From contig CADBQN010000031.1 of the NCBI GenBank assembly GCA_902796855.1, positions 1-38,712 on the forward strand: 38,712 bases of DNA, given 5' to 3'. The stretch comes from an uncultured Bacillota bacterium. GTDB taxonomy: Bacteria > Bacillota > Dehalobacteriia > UBA7702. A program made the translations under genes and the position numbers. Shown in pieces: positions 25,950-34,383 of this stretch. Positions within the stretch are counted from its first letter, which is position 1. Each line of letters starts with the position of its first letter. Under the pieces are notes generated by a model that made no database searches, had not been told where the DNA came from, and saw nothing but the letters and a program-made list of their open reading frames with translations.

Positions 25950-27056
25950 TTATAACGGACGTATCTCGCCGCTCTTTACCCTGTATTCCACGGCGTCCTG
26001 AAAGATCTTTTCGGAACCGGTATCCGTCACAAAGGTCTGCACCTTGCCGTTGATGACGGAAATCAGCGCTTCCCTGCGGCTTTCGTCCAGCTCCGAGAGG
26101 ACATCGTCTAAAAGGAGGATCGGGTATTCCCCCCGCTGGCCCTTCATCAGCTCCAGCTCGCCGATCTTCAGCGCCAGCGACGCCGTGCGCTGCTGCCCCT
26201 GGGAACCGAAACGGCGGATGTCGTCGTCATTGATGAAAAAGCGGATATCGTCCCGATGCGGGCCAAAGCTCGTAAAACCGCGCTGAAAATCAGTTTCCCG
26301 CGCCGCTTTCAGACGCTCCAAAAACCCGTCGCGCCAGGATTCAAAGGGGTGCTTCTTCTCAAAAAAGGACTCAAGGCCGCCCTCATAGGTCAGCCGCAGT
26401 TCCTCGCTGCCGCCGGTGATGCGGCGGTGCGCCAGCCGCACCAGGGGCTGGAGCCGCTCTAAAATCTCTTTGCGGCGGATGAGGATCATCGCCCCGTTCT
26501 CCGCCAGCTGCAGGTCGTAAGCGTTCAAAAGCTCCGCGGCGGCGCGGCTGAAGCCGCCCTTTAAAACGGCGTTCCGCTGCCGCAGCGCCTTTTGATAGCG
26601 GTGAAAAATCACCTGGGAGGAAGGAGCCGTCTGCACGATTTCGCCGTCGAGAAAGCGGCGGCGGTCGTCGGGCCGTCCCTTCATCAGCATCAGATCGTCG
26701 GGGGAAAAGACGACGGTGTTTAAAATCCCCACCAGCGGCGCGGCCCGCCTTTTTTCCTCACCGTCGAGGCGGATTTTATACCGGGTCTCGGCGGAATAGG
26801 CCACGTTCAGCGTCCGCGGCGACGAGGCCGCCGTAAAAGCGCTGCGGATCAGGAAAAAATCCCGGTCCTTTTTGATCAGCTCCGCCGCGGCGCTCTTCCG
26901 AAACGACACGAAGGTGCTGAGAAAGGCGATGGCCTCCAGCAGGTTCGTCTTGCCCTGGGCGTTGTCGCCGCGGATCATGTTGACCCCGGGGCTCCAGCGG
27001 ATCGCCGCGGAACCGTAGTTTCTGAAATTCGTGAGTTTCAGTTCCTCTAAGATCAT
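25950..27056 (-). CDS. recF: DNA replication/repair protein RecF
   Basis: An SMC-like ATPase that loads RecA at gaps with RecO and RecR. It is 368 residues. The N-terminal LKLTNFRNYGS, Walker A in GDNAQGKTNLLEAI, the GSQGQQRTASLALKIGE signature and Walker B in PILLLDDVLSELDE are all present. ATG 27056 lies one base after the dnaN stop, so translation is coupled. The S4-domain gene (yaaA/rlbA) often found between dnaN and recF is missing. It ends at the parS-containing terminator. Confidence 0.97.
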   Translation of the reverse strand: MILEELKLTNFRNYGSAAIRWSPGVNMIRGDNAQGKTNLLEAIAFLSTFVSFRKSAAAELIKKDRDFFLIRSAFTAASSPRTLNVAYSAETRYKIRLDGEEKRRAAPLVGILNTVVFSPDDLMLMKGRPDDRRRFLDGEIVQTAPSSQVIFHRYQKALRQRNAVLKGGFSRAAAELLNAYDLQLAENGAMILIRRKEILERLQPLVRLAHRRITGGSEELRLTYEGGLESFFEKKHPFESWRDGFLERLKAARETDFQRGFTSFGPHRDDIRFFINDDDIRRFGSQGQQRTASLALKIGELELMKGQRGEYPILLLDDVLSELDESRREALISVINGKVQTFVTDTGSEKIFQDAVEYRVKSGEIRPL

Positions 27057-27057
27057 T

Positions 27058-28179
27058 TCAGCCTTTCAGCGGCAGCGCCAGGTAGATGTAGTTATCGTCG
27101 TCGGGCCGTCCCAGCAGCAGCGGCGTATTGACGCCGGTAAAACGCATCACGATGCGTTCGCTGTCGATGACCCGCAGGATATCCAAAAGGTAGCGGGCAT
27201 TAAAGATCAGCGCCATGTCCTCGCCCTGCTGGGCCACGGGGATCTCCTCGTGGATGTGGCCCATTTCCGGGCTGCGGGAATCCACGACCAGCCGCTCGTT
27301 GATCAACGCGATGTTCACCCGGCCGATGTGCTCCCGGACCAGTTCCTTCGAGAGGACAAAGGCCCGTTCCAGCGTGGCGAGGAGAAAGACGGCGTCGACC
27401 TCGGCCACGGCTTTGACCCGGTCTTCCGCCGGGATCACCTGATGGTAATTGGGGAAATTCCCCTCGATGAGCCGGGAAACGAAGAGGGTATCCGCCGTGA
27501 AAAAGCTGATTTCCTTCGCGCCGACGACGATCTCCACGACGCTGTCTTCCTCGGCCTCAAGGCGGATGATCTCCTGAAGGATCTTATTGGGCACGATGAT
27601 CGAGACTTTGCCCGTTTCACCCTTGCTGAGCCAGGAGGATTTTTTCATCGCCAGCCGATGGGTATCGGTGGCCACGAAGTTCACCTCCTCGCCGTCGATT
27701 TCAAAGAGAACGCCGGTGAACAGCGGCCGCGACTCGTCGGCGCTGGCGGCGACGATGACCTCGCGGATGTCCCGCTCAAAGCGGAACAGCGGGAACACGC
27801 CGCGGACCTCGCCTTCCACCTCGGGCAGATCGGGAAATTCCTCCCGGTCCATGCCGTTGACGGTGATTTCGGAATCGCCGTAGCGGATGAAGAAGGTATA
27901 ACCCTCGCTGGCCAGCTCCAGACTTTCGTCGGGAAGTTTTTTCGCGATTTCAAGGATGTAGCGTCCCGGGACGACGAGGCTGCCCTCTTCGACGATGGTG
28001 ACGTCTTTTTCCCTGTATTCAATGGCCATCTCGATGTTGGTGGCCCGAAAGATCAGTTCGTCGCTTTCGGCGATGATCAGGATACCGCTCAAAGCGTAGA
28101 TCGTGTTTTTCGCGGAGACCGCTTTCGCCACGGCCTGGAGACCGTGAAGAAAACTTGCTTTCTCACATTTGATTTTCAT
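27058..28179 (-). CDS. dnaN: DNA polymerase III sliding clamp (beta subunit)
   Basis: The ring-shaped processivity factor of replicative polymerase, 373 residues made of three clamp domains. Family landmarks are KAVSAKNTIYALSGIL, VPGRYILEIAKKLPDE, ATDTHRLAMKK and EGNFPNYHQVIP. The end NYIYLALPLKG replaces the more usual ...YLVLPMR. AGGAGC precedes ATG 28179. It follows dnaA after a 265-bp spacer that also carries DnaA-box-like sequence, so it may have its own promoter. Confidence 0.97.
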   Translation of the reverse strand: MKIKCEKASFLHGLQAVAKAVSAKNTIYALSGILIIAESDELIFRATNIEMAIEYREKDVTIVEEGSLVVPGRYILEIAKKLPDESLELASEGYTFFIRYGDSEITVNGMDREEFPDLPEVEGEVRGVFPLFRFERDIREVIVAASADESRPLFTGVLFEIDGEEVNFVATDTHRLAMKKSSWLSKGETGKVSIIVPNKILQEIIRLEAEEDSVVEIVVGAKEISFFTADTLFVSRLIEGNFPNYHQVIPAEDRVKAVAEVDAVFLLATLERAFVLSKELVREHIGRVNIALINERLVVDSRSPEMGHIHEEIPVAQQGEDMALIFNARYLLDILRVIDSERIVMRFTGVNTPLLLGRPDDDNYIYLALPLKG

Positions 28180-28444
28180 GGGGCTGCTCCTGTTTATTAT
28201 TATTTTTATAGTTTTATCATCATCATAATAAGCGCTGTGGATTTATGAAAAAGCCGTTCTTTTCCCTGCTGAGCGCCGCTTTTTCGATTGTGGTCCCGAT
28301 GTCGGGAGGGCTGTGATGAAATTGCGGATAAAATCCAGCCGTTCCGCTTTTCAACAGAATCCACATGGAAGGAATGAGCATTCCTTCTTCGTTCCGTCCT
28401 CAAAAAGGATAAAAATGTGGATGAGGGGAAGAACGGCGGCGCGG
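28180..28444. other. dnaA-dnaN spacer, candidate second half of oriC
   Basis: An AT-rich noncoding stretch with DnaA-box-like 9-mers: GAATCCACA (28357-28365), TGTGGATGA (28416-28424, reverse) and TGTGGATTT (28236-28244, reverse). It also has two perfect palindromes: TCCCGA-TG-TCGGGA (28294-28307), and GAAGGAATG-AG-CATTCCTTC (28368-28387), which sits between two of the boxes. The run of TTATTATTATTTTTATAG near 28193-28211 is a candidate unwinding element. The assignment is inferred from position and motif content. Confidence 0.6.
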
Positions 28445-29857
28445 TCACATCTTGCGGATGGATTCCGTCAGTTCCTTGACGTATTTCGCGGTGTTCTTGT
28501 CGGTCTTGATCTTTTTGGCGATCTCGTCGTGGGCGTGCATCACGGTGGTGTAGTGGCGCCTGCCGAATTCCTCGCCGATCTTCTCAAAGGTGACGTCGGT
28601 CATTTCCCGGCAGAGGTACATCGCGATCTGCCGCGGGAAGGTGATGTGGGCCGTCCGCCGCTGGCTCTTCATTTCTTCCGGTTTGATATTGAAGTATTTC
28701 GCCGTCGTCTGCTGGATCAGCTCGACGGTGATGACTTTGATGCGGTTCTCGGAAACGAAGTTTTCCAGGGCTTTCATCGTCAGCGAGAGGGTGATGGGCT
28801 CGCCCCTCATCTTGGAAAAGGCCACGACGCGGTTGAGAGCGCCCTCGAGGATGCGGATGTTGGAGTCGTACTGATTGGCGATATAGAAGAAGACGTCGGT
28901 CTCGTTGTGGGGGATGATGATGTTGTTCAGCGCCGCTTTCTTCTGCAGGATGGCGATGCGGGTTTCCATGTCCGGCGGGACGATCTCCGAGGTCAGACCC
29001 CATAAGAACCGGGAGACGAGGCGTTCCTCCAGTTCCGGGATCTCGTAGGGCGGCCGGTCGGAGCTTAAAATGATCTGAGCGCCGCTTTCGTAGAGGGCGT
29101 TGTAGGTGTGGAAGAACTCTTCCTGGCAGCTGCCCTTTTTGGAGAGGAACTGGATGTCGTCCATGAGGATGACGTCGGCCTTTCTGTATTTGCTGCGGAA
29201 TTTTTCCGGCGTGTTGTTCTGGGGGGTGTTGTTCTGAATGGCGTTGATCCACTCGTTCACAAAGCTCTCCGTCGTGAAATAGGCCACCTTGGCGTTGCGG
29301 TTGTTCTCCTTGATGAAGTGGCCGATGGCCTGCATCAGATGGGTCTTGCCCAATCCGGCGCCGCCCTGGATGAACAGGGGGTTATAGACTTTTCCCGGCA
29401 CTTCGGCCACGGCCAGGGAAGCGGCGTGGGCAAAGCGGTTGTTGTCGCCGACGACGAAGGTATCGAAGGTATAGCGGGGATTCAGCGACGAGGAAAAGAA
29501 ATCCTCATCCTCGTCGGCGGCGGCTTTCACCGCCGGTTTGACGGCGGCGGCGGTCTCCGTTTCGTCGTTTTCGGGGACATAGGTGCCGTCGTTGTTCAGC
29601 AGCACCATCTGAAAGTCGCAGATTTCCCCGGCGGAGGCGATCTCCAAATTGCGGCAGACGAGGGGACGATAGTGATCGTTGATCCAGTTGATGATAAAAT
29701 CGGTGTTGCTGCCGAGGTAGAGACGGTCGTTCCTGCAGTCGACGACGGTCAGGGGCTCGAACCACGACTGATAGCTGGTGGACGCCATTTTTTCGTTTTC
29801 CTTGATATGGGTCAGCGTCTTATCCCATATTTCTATATAAGGTGTAAGATTTGCCAA
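28445..29857 (-). CDS. dnaA: Chromosomal replication initiator DnaA
   Basis: The AAA+ initiator that binds DnaA boxes and opens oriC. It is 470 residues with four domains: domain I (1-85), an acidic linker (95-120), AAA+ (125-345) with Walker A GGAGLGKT (165-172) and Walker B VILMDDIQFLS, and the DNA-binding domain IV (370-470). Two oddities are visible. QNNTPQNNTP (208-217) is a tandem duplication. The DNA-contact motif usually reading GGRDHTTV is GRRHYTTV (432-439). The start is TTG 29857, preceded by GGAGGG. The oriC regions lie on both sides. Confidence 0.97.
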   Translation of the reverse strand: MANLTPYIEIWDKTLTHIKENEKMASTSYQSWFEPLTVVDCRNDRLYLGSNTDFIINWINDHYRPLVCRNLEIASAGEICDFQMVLLNNDGTYVPENDETETAAAVKPAVKAAADEDEDFFSSSLNPRYTFDTFVVGDNNRFAHAASLAVAEVPGKVYNPLFIQGGAGLGKTHLMQAIGHFIKENNRNAKVAYFTTESFVNEWINAIQNNTPQNNTPEKFRSKYRKADVILMDDIQFLSKKGSCQEEFFHTYNALYESGAQIILSSDRPPYEIPELEERLVSRFLWGLTSEIVPPDMETRIAILQKKAALNNIIIPHNETDVFFYIANQYDSNIRILEGALNRVVAFSKMRGEPITLSLTMKALENFVSENRIKVITVELIQQTTAKYFNIKPEEMKSQRRTAHITFPRQIAMYLCREMTDVTFEKIGEEFGRRHYTTVMHAHDEIAKKIKTDKNTAKYVKELTESIRKM

Positions 29858-30293
29858 AATACTTTTTCCCTCCGTTTTCGCGAATTTTTGCTCCTGTTTT
29901 TTCCGGCGGGGCGGCGGTTTTTCTCTTTTTATATTTTTATCTGTATCTTACCGCTCGATGCTGTGCGCGGGTCCTTTGTCCCCGGCGGAAAAAGAAAAGA
30001 AAAAGGCTGCCGAGATCGGCCTCATCGGCCTGAAACAGATCTTTTCCACGTCTCCTATCTTATCACATCCGGGGTGAAAAATTCAAGGGCGCTTCCTTGG
30101 ACTTATACACAGCTTATTGTGAAATGCTTTTTTTAAATGGGGATAAAGAATGTGAAAAACGAGATTCATTTTGAAAAAATCGGTGAAATATAATAGGTAA
30201 GAAAAATCCGATTCCGATGTGGAAACTTTGTGGATAACTTTTTTTATACAAGGATTTCGGATAATTTTGTTGACAAGGCCTCGGCGATTGCGC
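29858..30293. other. Candidate oriC between dnaA and rpmH
   Basis: A noncoding region of about 440 bp between divergent dnaA and rpmH, the commonest place for the Gram-positive origin. DnaA-box matches are TTATACACA (30103-30111, plus), TTATCCACA (30237-30229, minus; perfect consensus) and a one-mismatch TGTGGAAAC (30218-30226). The DNA between 30120 and 30270 is very AT-rich. The dnaA promoter should lie here but I could not pick one reliably. Confidence 0.75.
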
Positions 30294-30299
30294 TATAAT
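30270..30299 (+). promoter_or_regulatory. Promoter of the rpmH-rnpA-yidD operon
   Basis: Consensus -35 TTGACA (30270-30275), an 18-bp spacer and consensus -10 TATAAT (30294-30299). This is a very strong promoter, as expected for a ribosomal protein gene. Confidence 0.9.
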
Positions 30300-30326
30300 A
30301 GATTTACTGTGCAATCGTATATACTG

Positions 30327-30391
30327 CCATAGTTATCCGTCTTTTTCTATGGAGTAGATCAGAGCGATTCCGGTCGCTCTCATTCTTTTTT
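30327..30391 (+). promoter_or_regulatory. Structured rpmH leader with terminator-like hairpin
   Basis: Two hairpins lie in the leader of about 100 nt: CCATAG (30327-30332) with CTATGG (30347-30352), and AGAGCGA (30361-30367) with TCGCTCT (30374-30380) around TTCCGG. The second is followed by CATTCTTTTTTA, just before the AGGAGG of rpmH. It resembles an attenuator; a processing or stability role is the alternative. Confidence 0.55.
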
Positions 30392-30409
30392 ATATCAGGA
30401 GGAATCATC

Positions 30410-30544
30410 ATGAAAAGAACGTTTCAACCGAAAAACCGCCAGCATAAGAAAGTTCATGGCTTCCGCGCCAGAATGTCCGACGCCAACGGCAGAAAAGTCT
30501 TAAAACGCAGAAGAGCCAAAGGCAGAAAACGCCTGACGGTCTGA
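30410..30544 (+). CDS. rpmH: 50S ribosomal protein L34
   Basis: A 44-residue, very basic protein of the large ribosomal subunit. It starts [20 protein letters not shown] and continues [20 protein letters not shown], the universal L34 pattern. AGGAGG lies at 30397-30402, 7 nt before ATG 30410. It is the first gene of the operon with rnpA 16 bp downstream. Confidence 0.98.
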   Translation: MKRTFQPKNRQHKKVHGFRARMSDANGRKVLKRRRAKGRKRLTV

Positions 30545-30560
30545 GGACGGATCTCCTTCC

Positions 30561-30887
30561 TTGAACGATCCGAACAGAATCAAAAAGAGAAGAGATTTCA
30601 CCAGAGTTTATCAGCGGGGCAAATCCCTTTCCGGACGGAACGTCGTCGTCTGCTGGCGGAAAACGGAACTTGACGATTACCGCGTCGGCTTCACCGTCTC
30701 AAAAAAAGTCGGTAACGCCGTGGTGCGCAACCGCGTCCGCCGGCGGCTCAAGGAAATCGCCCGGCTGCGGCCGGAGCTCTTTGCCGGAAAGCGGGACTAC
30801 ATCATCATCGCCCGGGCCTCCGCCGCCGAAAGCGACTACCGCGAACTGGAACGGGATTTGGAACGTCTGTTGAGGAAGATCAAATGA
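30561..30887 (+). CDS. rnpA: Ribonuclease P protein component
   Basis: The 108-residue basic cofactor of the RNase P ribozyme, which trims tRNA 5' leaders. It carries [17 protein letters not shown] at the N-terminus and the RNA-binding RNR motif in [19 protein letters not shown]. The start is a TTG at 30561; no other start fits the family N-terminus. The ribosome binding site is weak (GAGG at 30543-30547), consistent with coupling to rpmH. It overlaps yidD by 4 nt. Confidence 0.95.
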   Translation: MNDPNRIKKRRDFTRVYQRGKSLSGRNVVVCWRKTELDDYRVGFTVSKKVGNAVVRNRVRRRLKEIARLRPELFAGKRDYIIIARASAAESDYRELERDLERLLRKIK

Positions 30888-31096
30888 CGCGAAAGATACT
30901 TCTCGGGCTCATCCGCTTTTATCAGTTGGCGATCTCGCCGCTGTTCCCGCCGAGCTGCCGCTTTACCCCCACCTGTTCCCAGTACGCGATAGAGGCCATC
31001 TCCAAATACGGCGTCCTGAAAGGCGGGCGAAAAGCCATCTGGCGCGTTCTGCGCTGCAACCCCTGGTGCAAAGGCGGTTACGACCCTGTCGATTAA
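30884..31096 (+). CDS. yidD: Membrane protein insertion efficiency factor YidD
   Basis: A 70-residue small membrane-associated protein that assists YidC-dependent insertion. The family core is [19 protein letters not shown] and [15 protein letters not shown], ending [17 protein letters not shown] 30884 overlaps the rnpA stop. yidC follows after about 150 bp. Confidence 0.95.
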   Translation: MTRKILLGLIRFYQLAISPLFPPSCRFTPTCSQYAIEAISKYGVLKGGRKAIWRVLRCNPWCKGGYDPVD

Positions 31097-31248
31097 AGAT
31101 CACTTACCGTTGACTGGCGCCGCCCGACCGGGCCGCCGCCGTGACGCCTTTTGCGGCCCCCTTCTTTTTGTCCGCGGCCCTTTCGGGGCCTTCCCCTCTC
31201 TTTCGGTGAAAATAAAAAAAGATCGGACAGATCTCATAGGAAAAAACG

Positions 31249-32235
31249 ATGGAAAAAATCGCAAGATCAAAAAAAATCGTCGCGCTGCTGCTGCTGATCG
31301 CCGTCGCCTTCGCTTTCGCCGGCTGCGGCACCGCCAACAATCTCGATGAGGACGGGAATTATATCGTCAACGAGAACTCCGTCTGCGCCAAGATCGTCGG
31401 CTTCATTCTCACCGCCCTGCAGCGGGGCCTCAGTTACATTCATCTCTATAATTACGTCTTCGCCATCATCGCCCTGACCCTCATCGTCAAGATCGCCACG
31501 ACGCCGCTGAACCTGAAACAGCAAAAGAGCATGAAGGCCATGCAGTCGATGAATCCGAAGATGCAGGAAATCAACTTAAAATACGCCGACGATCCCCAGA
31601 AAAAGCAGGAGGAAATGAGCAAGCTCTATAGGGAGGCCAACATCAGCCCTCTTTCGGGCTGTCTGCCGATCCTGATCCAGATGCCCATCCTGATGGTGCT
31701 CTTCTACGGGATGCGCAACTGGCTGCCCGCTCAGGAGATCATCGACGCCGGCCTCTACAGCTTCCTCTGGATCGGCGACCTGTCGATGACGGTGAAGCTG
31801 ACGCCGTTCCATTGGTTCCTGCCCATCGCCTGCGCCCTCGTCACCGTCGGCCAGCAGTTCCTTTCTTCCGCGAATCTCCAGGACACCAGTCAGAAGATGA
31901 TGCTTCTGATGATGCCGGTGATGTTCCTTTTCATCACGCCGCAGTTCCCCTCGGCCCTCGCCGTATACTGGCTGTTCTACGGCTTCTTCTCGATGCTCCA
32001 GGTCTGCTGGATGAACTACCGCTTAAAGACCGGCTTCTTCACGCCGAAGGAAGAGCGCGTCCAGAACAAGAGCCTCGTCGCGGAGATCAAGGAAAAACAG
32101 GAAAAGAAAGAGCAAAAAAGCCAGAGCACGAAAAACGCCAGACACGTCACGACCCACAATAAATCGAATACGCAGAGCGAGTCCCAAAAGACCGTTCAGG
32201 GAACGAACGACAAACGTGATAAGCCCTGGCATTAA
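31249..32235 (+). CDS. yidC: Membrane protein insertase YidC (SpoIIIJ type)
   Basis: Inserts and folds membrane proteins, alone or with Sec. It is 328 residues, the short Gram-positive form without the large periplasmic domain. A lipoprotein signal with lipobox FAGC puts the lipidated Cys at 26. Five membrane segments follow (about 65-85, 130-160, 170-185, 200-215, 225-255), and the basic tail 265-328 can contact ribosomes. In the hydrophilic groove helix the usual Arg is Lys81 (LTLIVKIATTPL). The 150 bp upstream is C-rich with a GGCCC/GGGCC hairpin and no clear promoter. Confidence 0.96.
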   Translation: MEKIARSKKIVALLLLIAVAFAFAGCGTANNLDEDGNYIVNENSVCAKIVGFILTALQRGLSYIHLYNYVFAIIALTLIVKIATTPLNLKQQKSMKAMQSMNPKMQEINLKYADDPQKKQEEMSKLYREANISPLSGCLPILIQMPILMVLFYGMRNWLPAQEIIDAGLYSFLWIGDLSMTVKLTPFHWFLPIACALVTVGQQFLSSANLQDTSQKMMLLMMPVMFLFITPQFPSALAVYWLFYGFFSMLQVCWMNYRLKTGFFTPKEERVQNKSLVAEIKEKQEKKEQKSQSTKNARHVTTHNKSNTQSESQKTVQGTNDKRDKPWH

Positions 32236-32256
32236 CGGGAAAGGAGTTTATCTTTC

Positions 32257-32874
32257 ATGAAAACGTTGGAAAAAACCGGGAAGACCATCGATGAAGCCGT
32301 CGACGCCGCCCTTCAGGAGCTGGGCCGTTCCCGTGAGGACGTCAAGATCGAAATCGTCGCCATGCCCTCCAAAGGCATTTTCGGCATCGGCGCCAAAGAC
32401 GCCGTGGTCCGCGTCACCGCCGAGGACAGCGTCACCGCTTACGCCATGGATTTCCTCAGCGAGATCTTTAAAAAATTCGAGCTCGACGTCGATATCCGCG
32501 CCATCGAGGGCGATGAGTTCGTGACCCTCGATCTCGTCGGCAAAGACCTCGGCATTCTCATCGGCCGCCGCGGCGAGACCCTCGACGCGCTTCAGTATCT
32601 GACCAATCTCACCGTCGCCCGCCACTTTGACGAGCACGGCAAATATATCCTCGACGTCGAGGGCTACCGCGCCAAACGCGAGGAAACGCTGGAACGGCTG
32701 GCGAAAAAGCTGGCGGAACGGGTCAAGGAAACGGGGAAAAACATGTCCCTCGAACCGATGAGCCCCTACGAAAGAAGGATCATCCACACCGTGCTCCAAA
32801 GCGACGAAAAGGTCCGCACCTTCAGCGAAGGGGAGGAACCCTATCGGAGAGTCGTCATCGCCAGAAAGAAGTAA
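32257..32874 (+). CDS. jag: RNA-binding protein Jag/KhpB
   Basis: A 205-residue RNA chaperone with an N-terminal Jag domain (KTLEKTGKTIDEAVDAALQE... with FGIGAKDAVV), a KH domain with the GxxG loop in GILIGRRGETLDALQYL, and an R3H domain ending SPYERRIIHTVLQ. The family binds many RNAs and influences cell division and elongation with KhpA. AAAGGAG precedes ATG 32257, 22 bp after yidC. A terminator follows about 50 bp after the stop. Confidence 0.96.
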   Translation: MKTLEKTGKTIDEAVDAALQELGRSREDVKIEIVAMPSKGIFGIGAKDAVVRVTAEDSVTAYAMDFLSEIFKKFELDVDIRAIEGDEFVTLDLVGKDLGILIGRRGETLDALQYLTNLTVARHFDEHGKYILDVEGYRAKREETLERLAKKLAERVKETGKNMSLEPMSPYERRIIHTVLQSDEKVRTFSEGEEPYRRVVIARKK

Positions 32875-32925
32875 CCGCTTTTTTCCGTGACGGAACGAAG
32901 GTCTTTCGATCACAGAGCCCATAGG

Positions 32926-32962
32926 GACCCGGCGCCATCACGGCGAGCCGGGTCTTTTTCGT
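32926..32962 (+). terminator. Terminator after jag
   Basis: GACCCGGC (32926-32933) pairs with GCCGGGTC (32947-32954), then TTTTTCG. It separates the rpmH-jag operon from mnmE-mnmG-rsmG. Confidence 0.88.
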
Positions 32963-33005
32963 TTTTTTCAGCGGCGCGCCGCGTGAAAGAAGGGAGGTCT
33001 CCTTT

Positions 33006-34379
33006 ATGGATTTTCCGCTGATCTGTGCCGCCGCCACGCCGGAGGGCGTCGGCGGCATCGCCATTCTGCGCCTTTCCGGCGAGGGCAGCTGGGAGCTGGC
33101 GCGAAAGATTTTTCAGCCCCACACGCCCTTTGACTGGGACGAAGCCAAAGGCTATCAGCTGCACTACGGCCACATCGTTTTTGACGGCAAGATCTACGAC
33201 GAGGTTTTGCTGGCGCTGATGAAGAAGGAACGCTCCTATACCCGGGAGGACATGGCGGAGATCCAGTGTCACGGCGGCTTCCTGGCGGCCAAGCGCATTT
33301 TGGAGCTGCTCATCGCCCTCGGGGCGAAGCTGGCGCTCCCCGGGGAGTTCACGAAGCGCGCCTTTTTCAACGGGCGCATCGATCTCTCCCAGGCCGAGGC
33401 CGTCATCGAGACGATCCGCGCCATCGACGAGAAGGATCTCGATTTTTCCCTGACCCGGCTCAAAGGCGACCGCGGCCGCGGCTTTCTCAAGATCCGCGAC
33501 GACCTCGTCGCCCTCATCGCCGAGACCGAAGCCGTCATCGACTTCCCCGAGGACGGCCTCGACGATACCGTCGCCGCGACGATCCGTAAACGGGTCCCGG
33601 CGATGATCGAGGCCATCGACGCGGAGATCGCCAAAGCCGACGAAGGCCGCGTCTACCGCCACGGCATCGTCACCGCCATCGCCGGCAGGACGAACGTGGG
33701 CAAATCCTCGCTGATGAACGCGCTGCTCCGGGAGGAGCGGGCCATCGTCACCGAGATCCCCGGCACCACCCGGGACGTCATTGAGGACACGGTGATCCTC
33801 CGGGGGATCCCGCTCAGGCTGATGGACACCGCCGGGATCCGCGAAACCGACGATCCCGTGGAGAAGATCGGCGTCACCAAGAGCCGCGAGTCCCTGAGCC
33901 GCGCTGAGCTGATCCTCTTCGTCACCGACCGCGGAGACGGCTTTGACGGGGAGGAACGGGAGATCCTCGCCGGCTGCGCCGGGAAAAAGGTCATCGTTGT
34001 CTGCAACAAGGAGGACGTGGTCGAGTACGACCGGGAAGCCGCCGCGGCGGCCTTCGCGCCCCACCGCGCCGTCTTTCTCTCGGCGAAGGAAGGCAGCCAC
34101 CTGGAAGACCTCGGCGACGGGATCCGGGAGCTCTTTCTCACCGGCGCCATCACCGCCGACAGCGGCGAGTGGGTGGGCAACCTGCGCCACAAGGAAGCCT
34201 TTCTCCGCGCCAAAGAACACCTGCTGGAAGTCGTGAAAGGTCAGGAGCTGGCAATGCCCCTCGATTTTCAGGTCATCGACCTCCGCGGCGCCCTGGAGGC
34301 GCTGGGCGAGATCAACGGCGAGTCCATCTCCATGGAAATCCTCGACCGGGTCTTTTCGGAATTTTGTATAGGAAAGTGA
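33006..34379 (+). CDS. mnmE: tRNA modification GTPase MnmE
   Basis: With MnmG, makes the 5-carboxymethylaminomethyl modification on wobble uridines. It is 457 residues. The N-terminal folate-binding domain begins FPLICAAATPEGVGGIAILRLSG. The G domain carries GRTNVGKSSLMN (G1), DTAGIRET (G3) and NKED (G4). The C-terminal FCIGK holds the catalytic cysteine. AGGGAGG lies before ATG 33006. mnmG starts 4 bp after its stop. Confidence 0.97.
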   Translation: MDFPLICAAATPEGVGGIAILRLSGEGSWELARKIFQPHTPFDWDEAKGYQLHYGHIVFDGKIYDEVLLALMKKERSYTREDMAEIQCHGGFLAAKRILELLIALGAKLALPGEFTKRAFFNGRIDLSQAEAVIETIRAIDEKDLDFSLTRLKGDRGRGFLKIRDDLVALIAETEAVIDFPEDGLDDTVAATIRKRVPAMIEAIDAEIAKADEGRVYRHGIVTAIAGRTNVGKSSLMNALLREERAIVTEIPGTTRDVIEDTVILRGIPLRLMDTAGIRETDDPVEKIGVTKSRESLSRAELILFVTDRGDGFDGEEREILAGCAGKKVIVVCNKEDVVEYDREAAAAAFAPHRAVFLSAKEGSHLEDLGDGIRELFLTGAITADSGEWVGNLRHKEAFLRAKEHLLEVVKGQELAMPLDFQVIDLRGALEALGEINGESISMEILDRVFSEFCIGK

Positions 34380-34383
34380 TCAT

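Noticed and set aside
27031-28248. A 405-codon plus-strand frame opposite dnaN
   Set aside because: It is fully antisense to the unambiguous sliding-clamp gene and has no family features.
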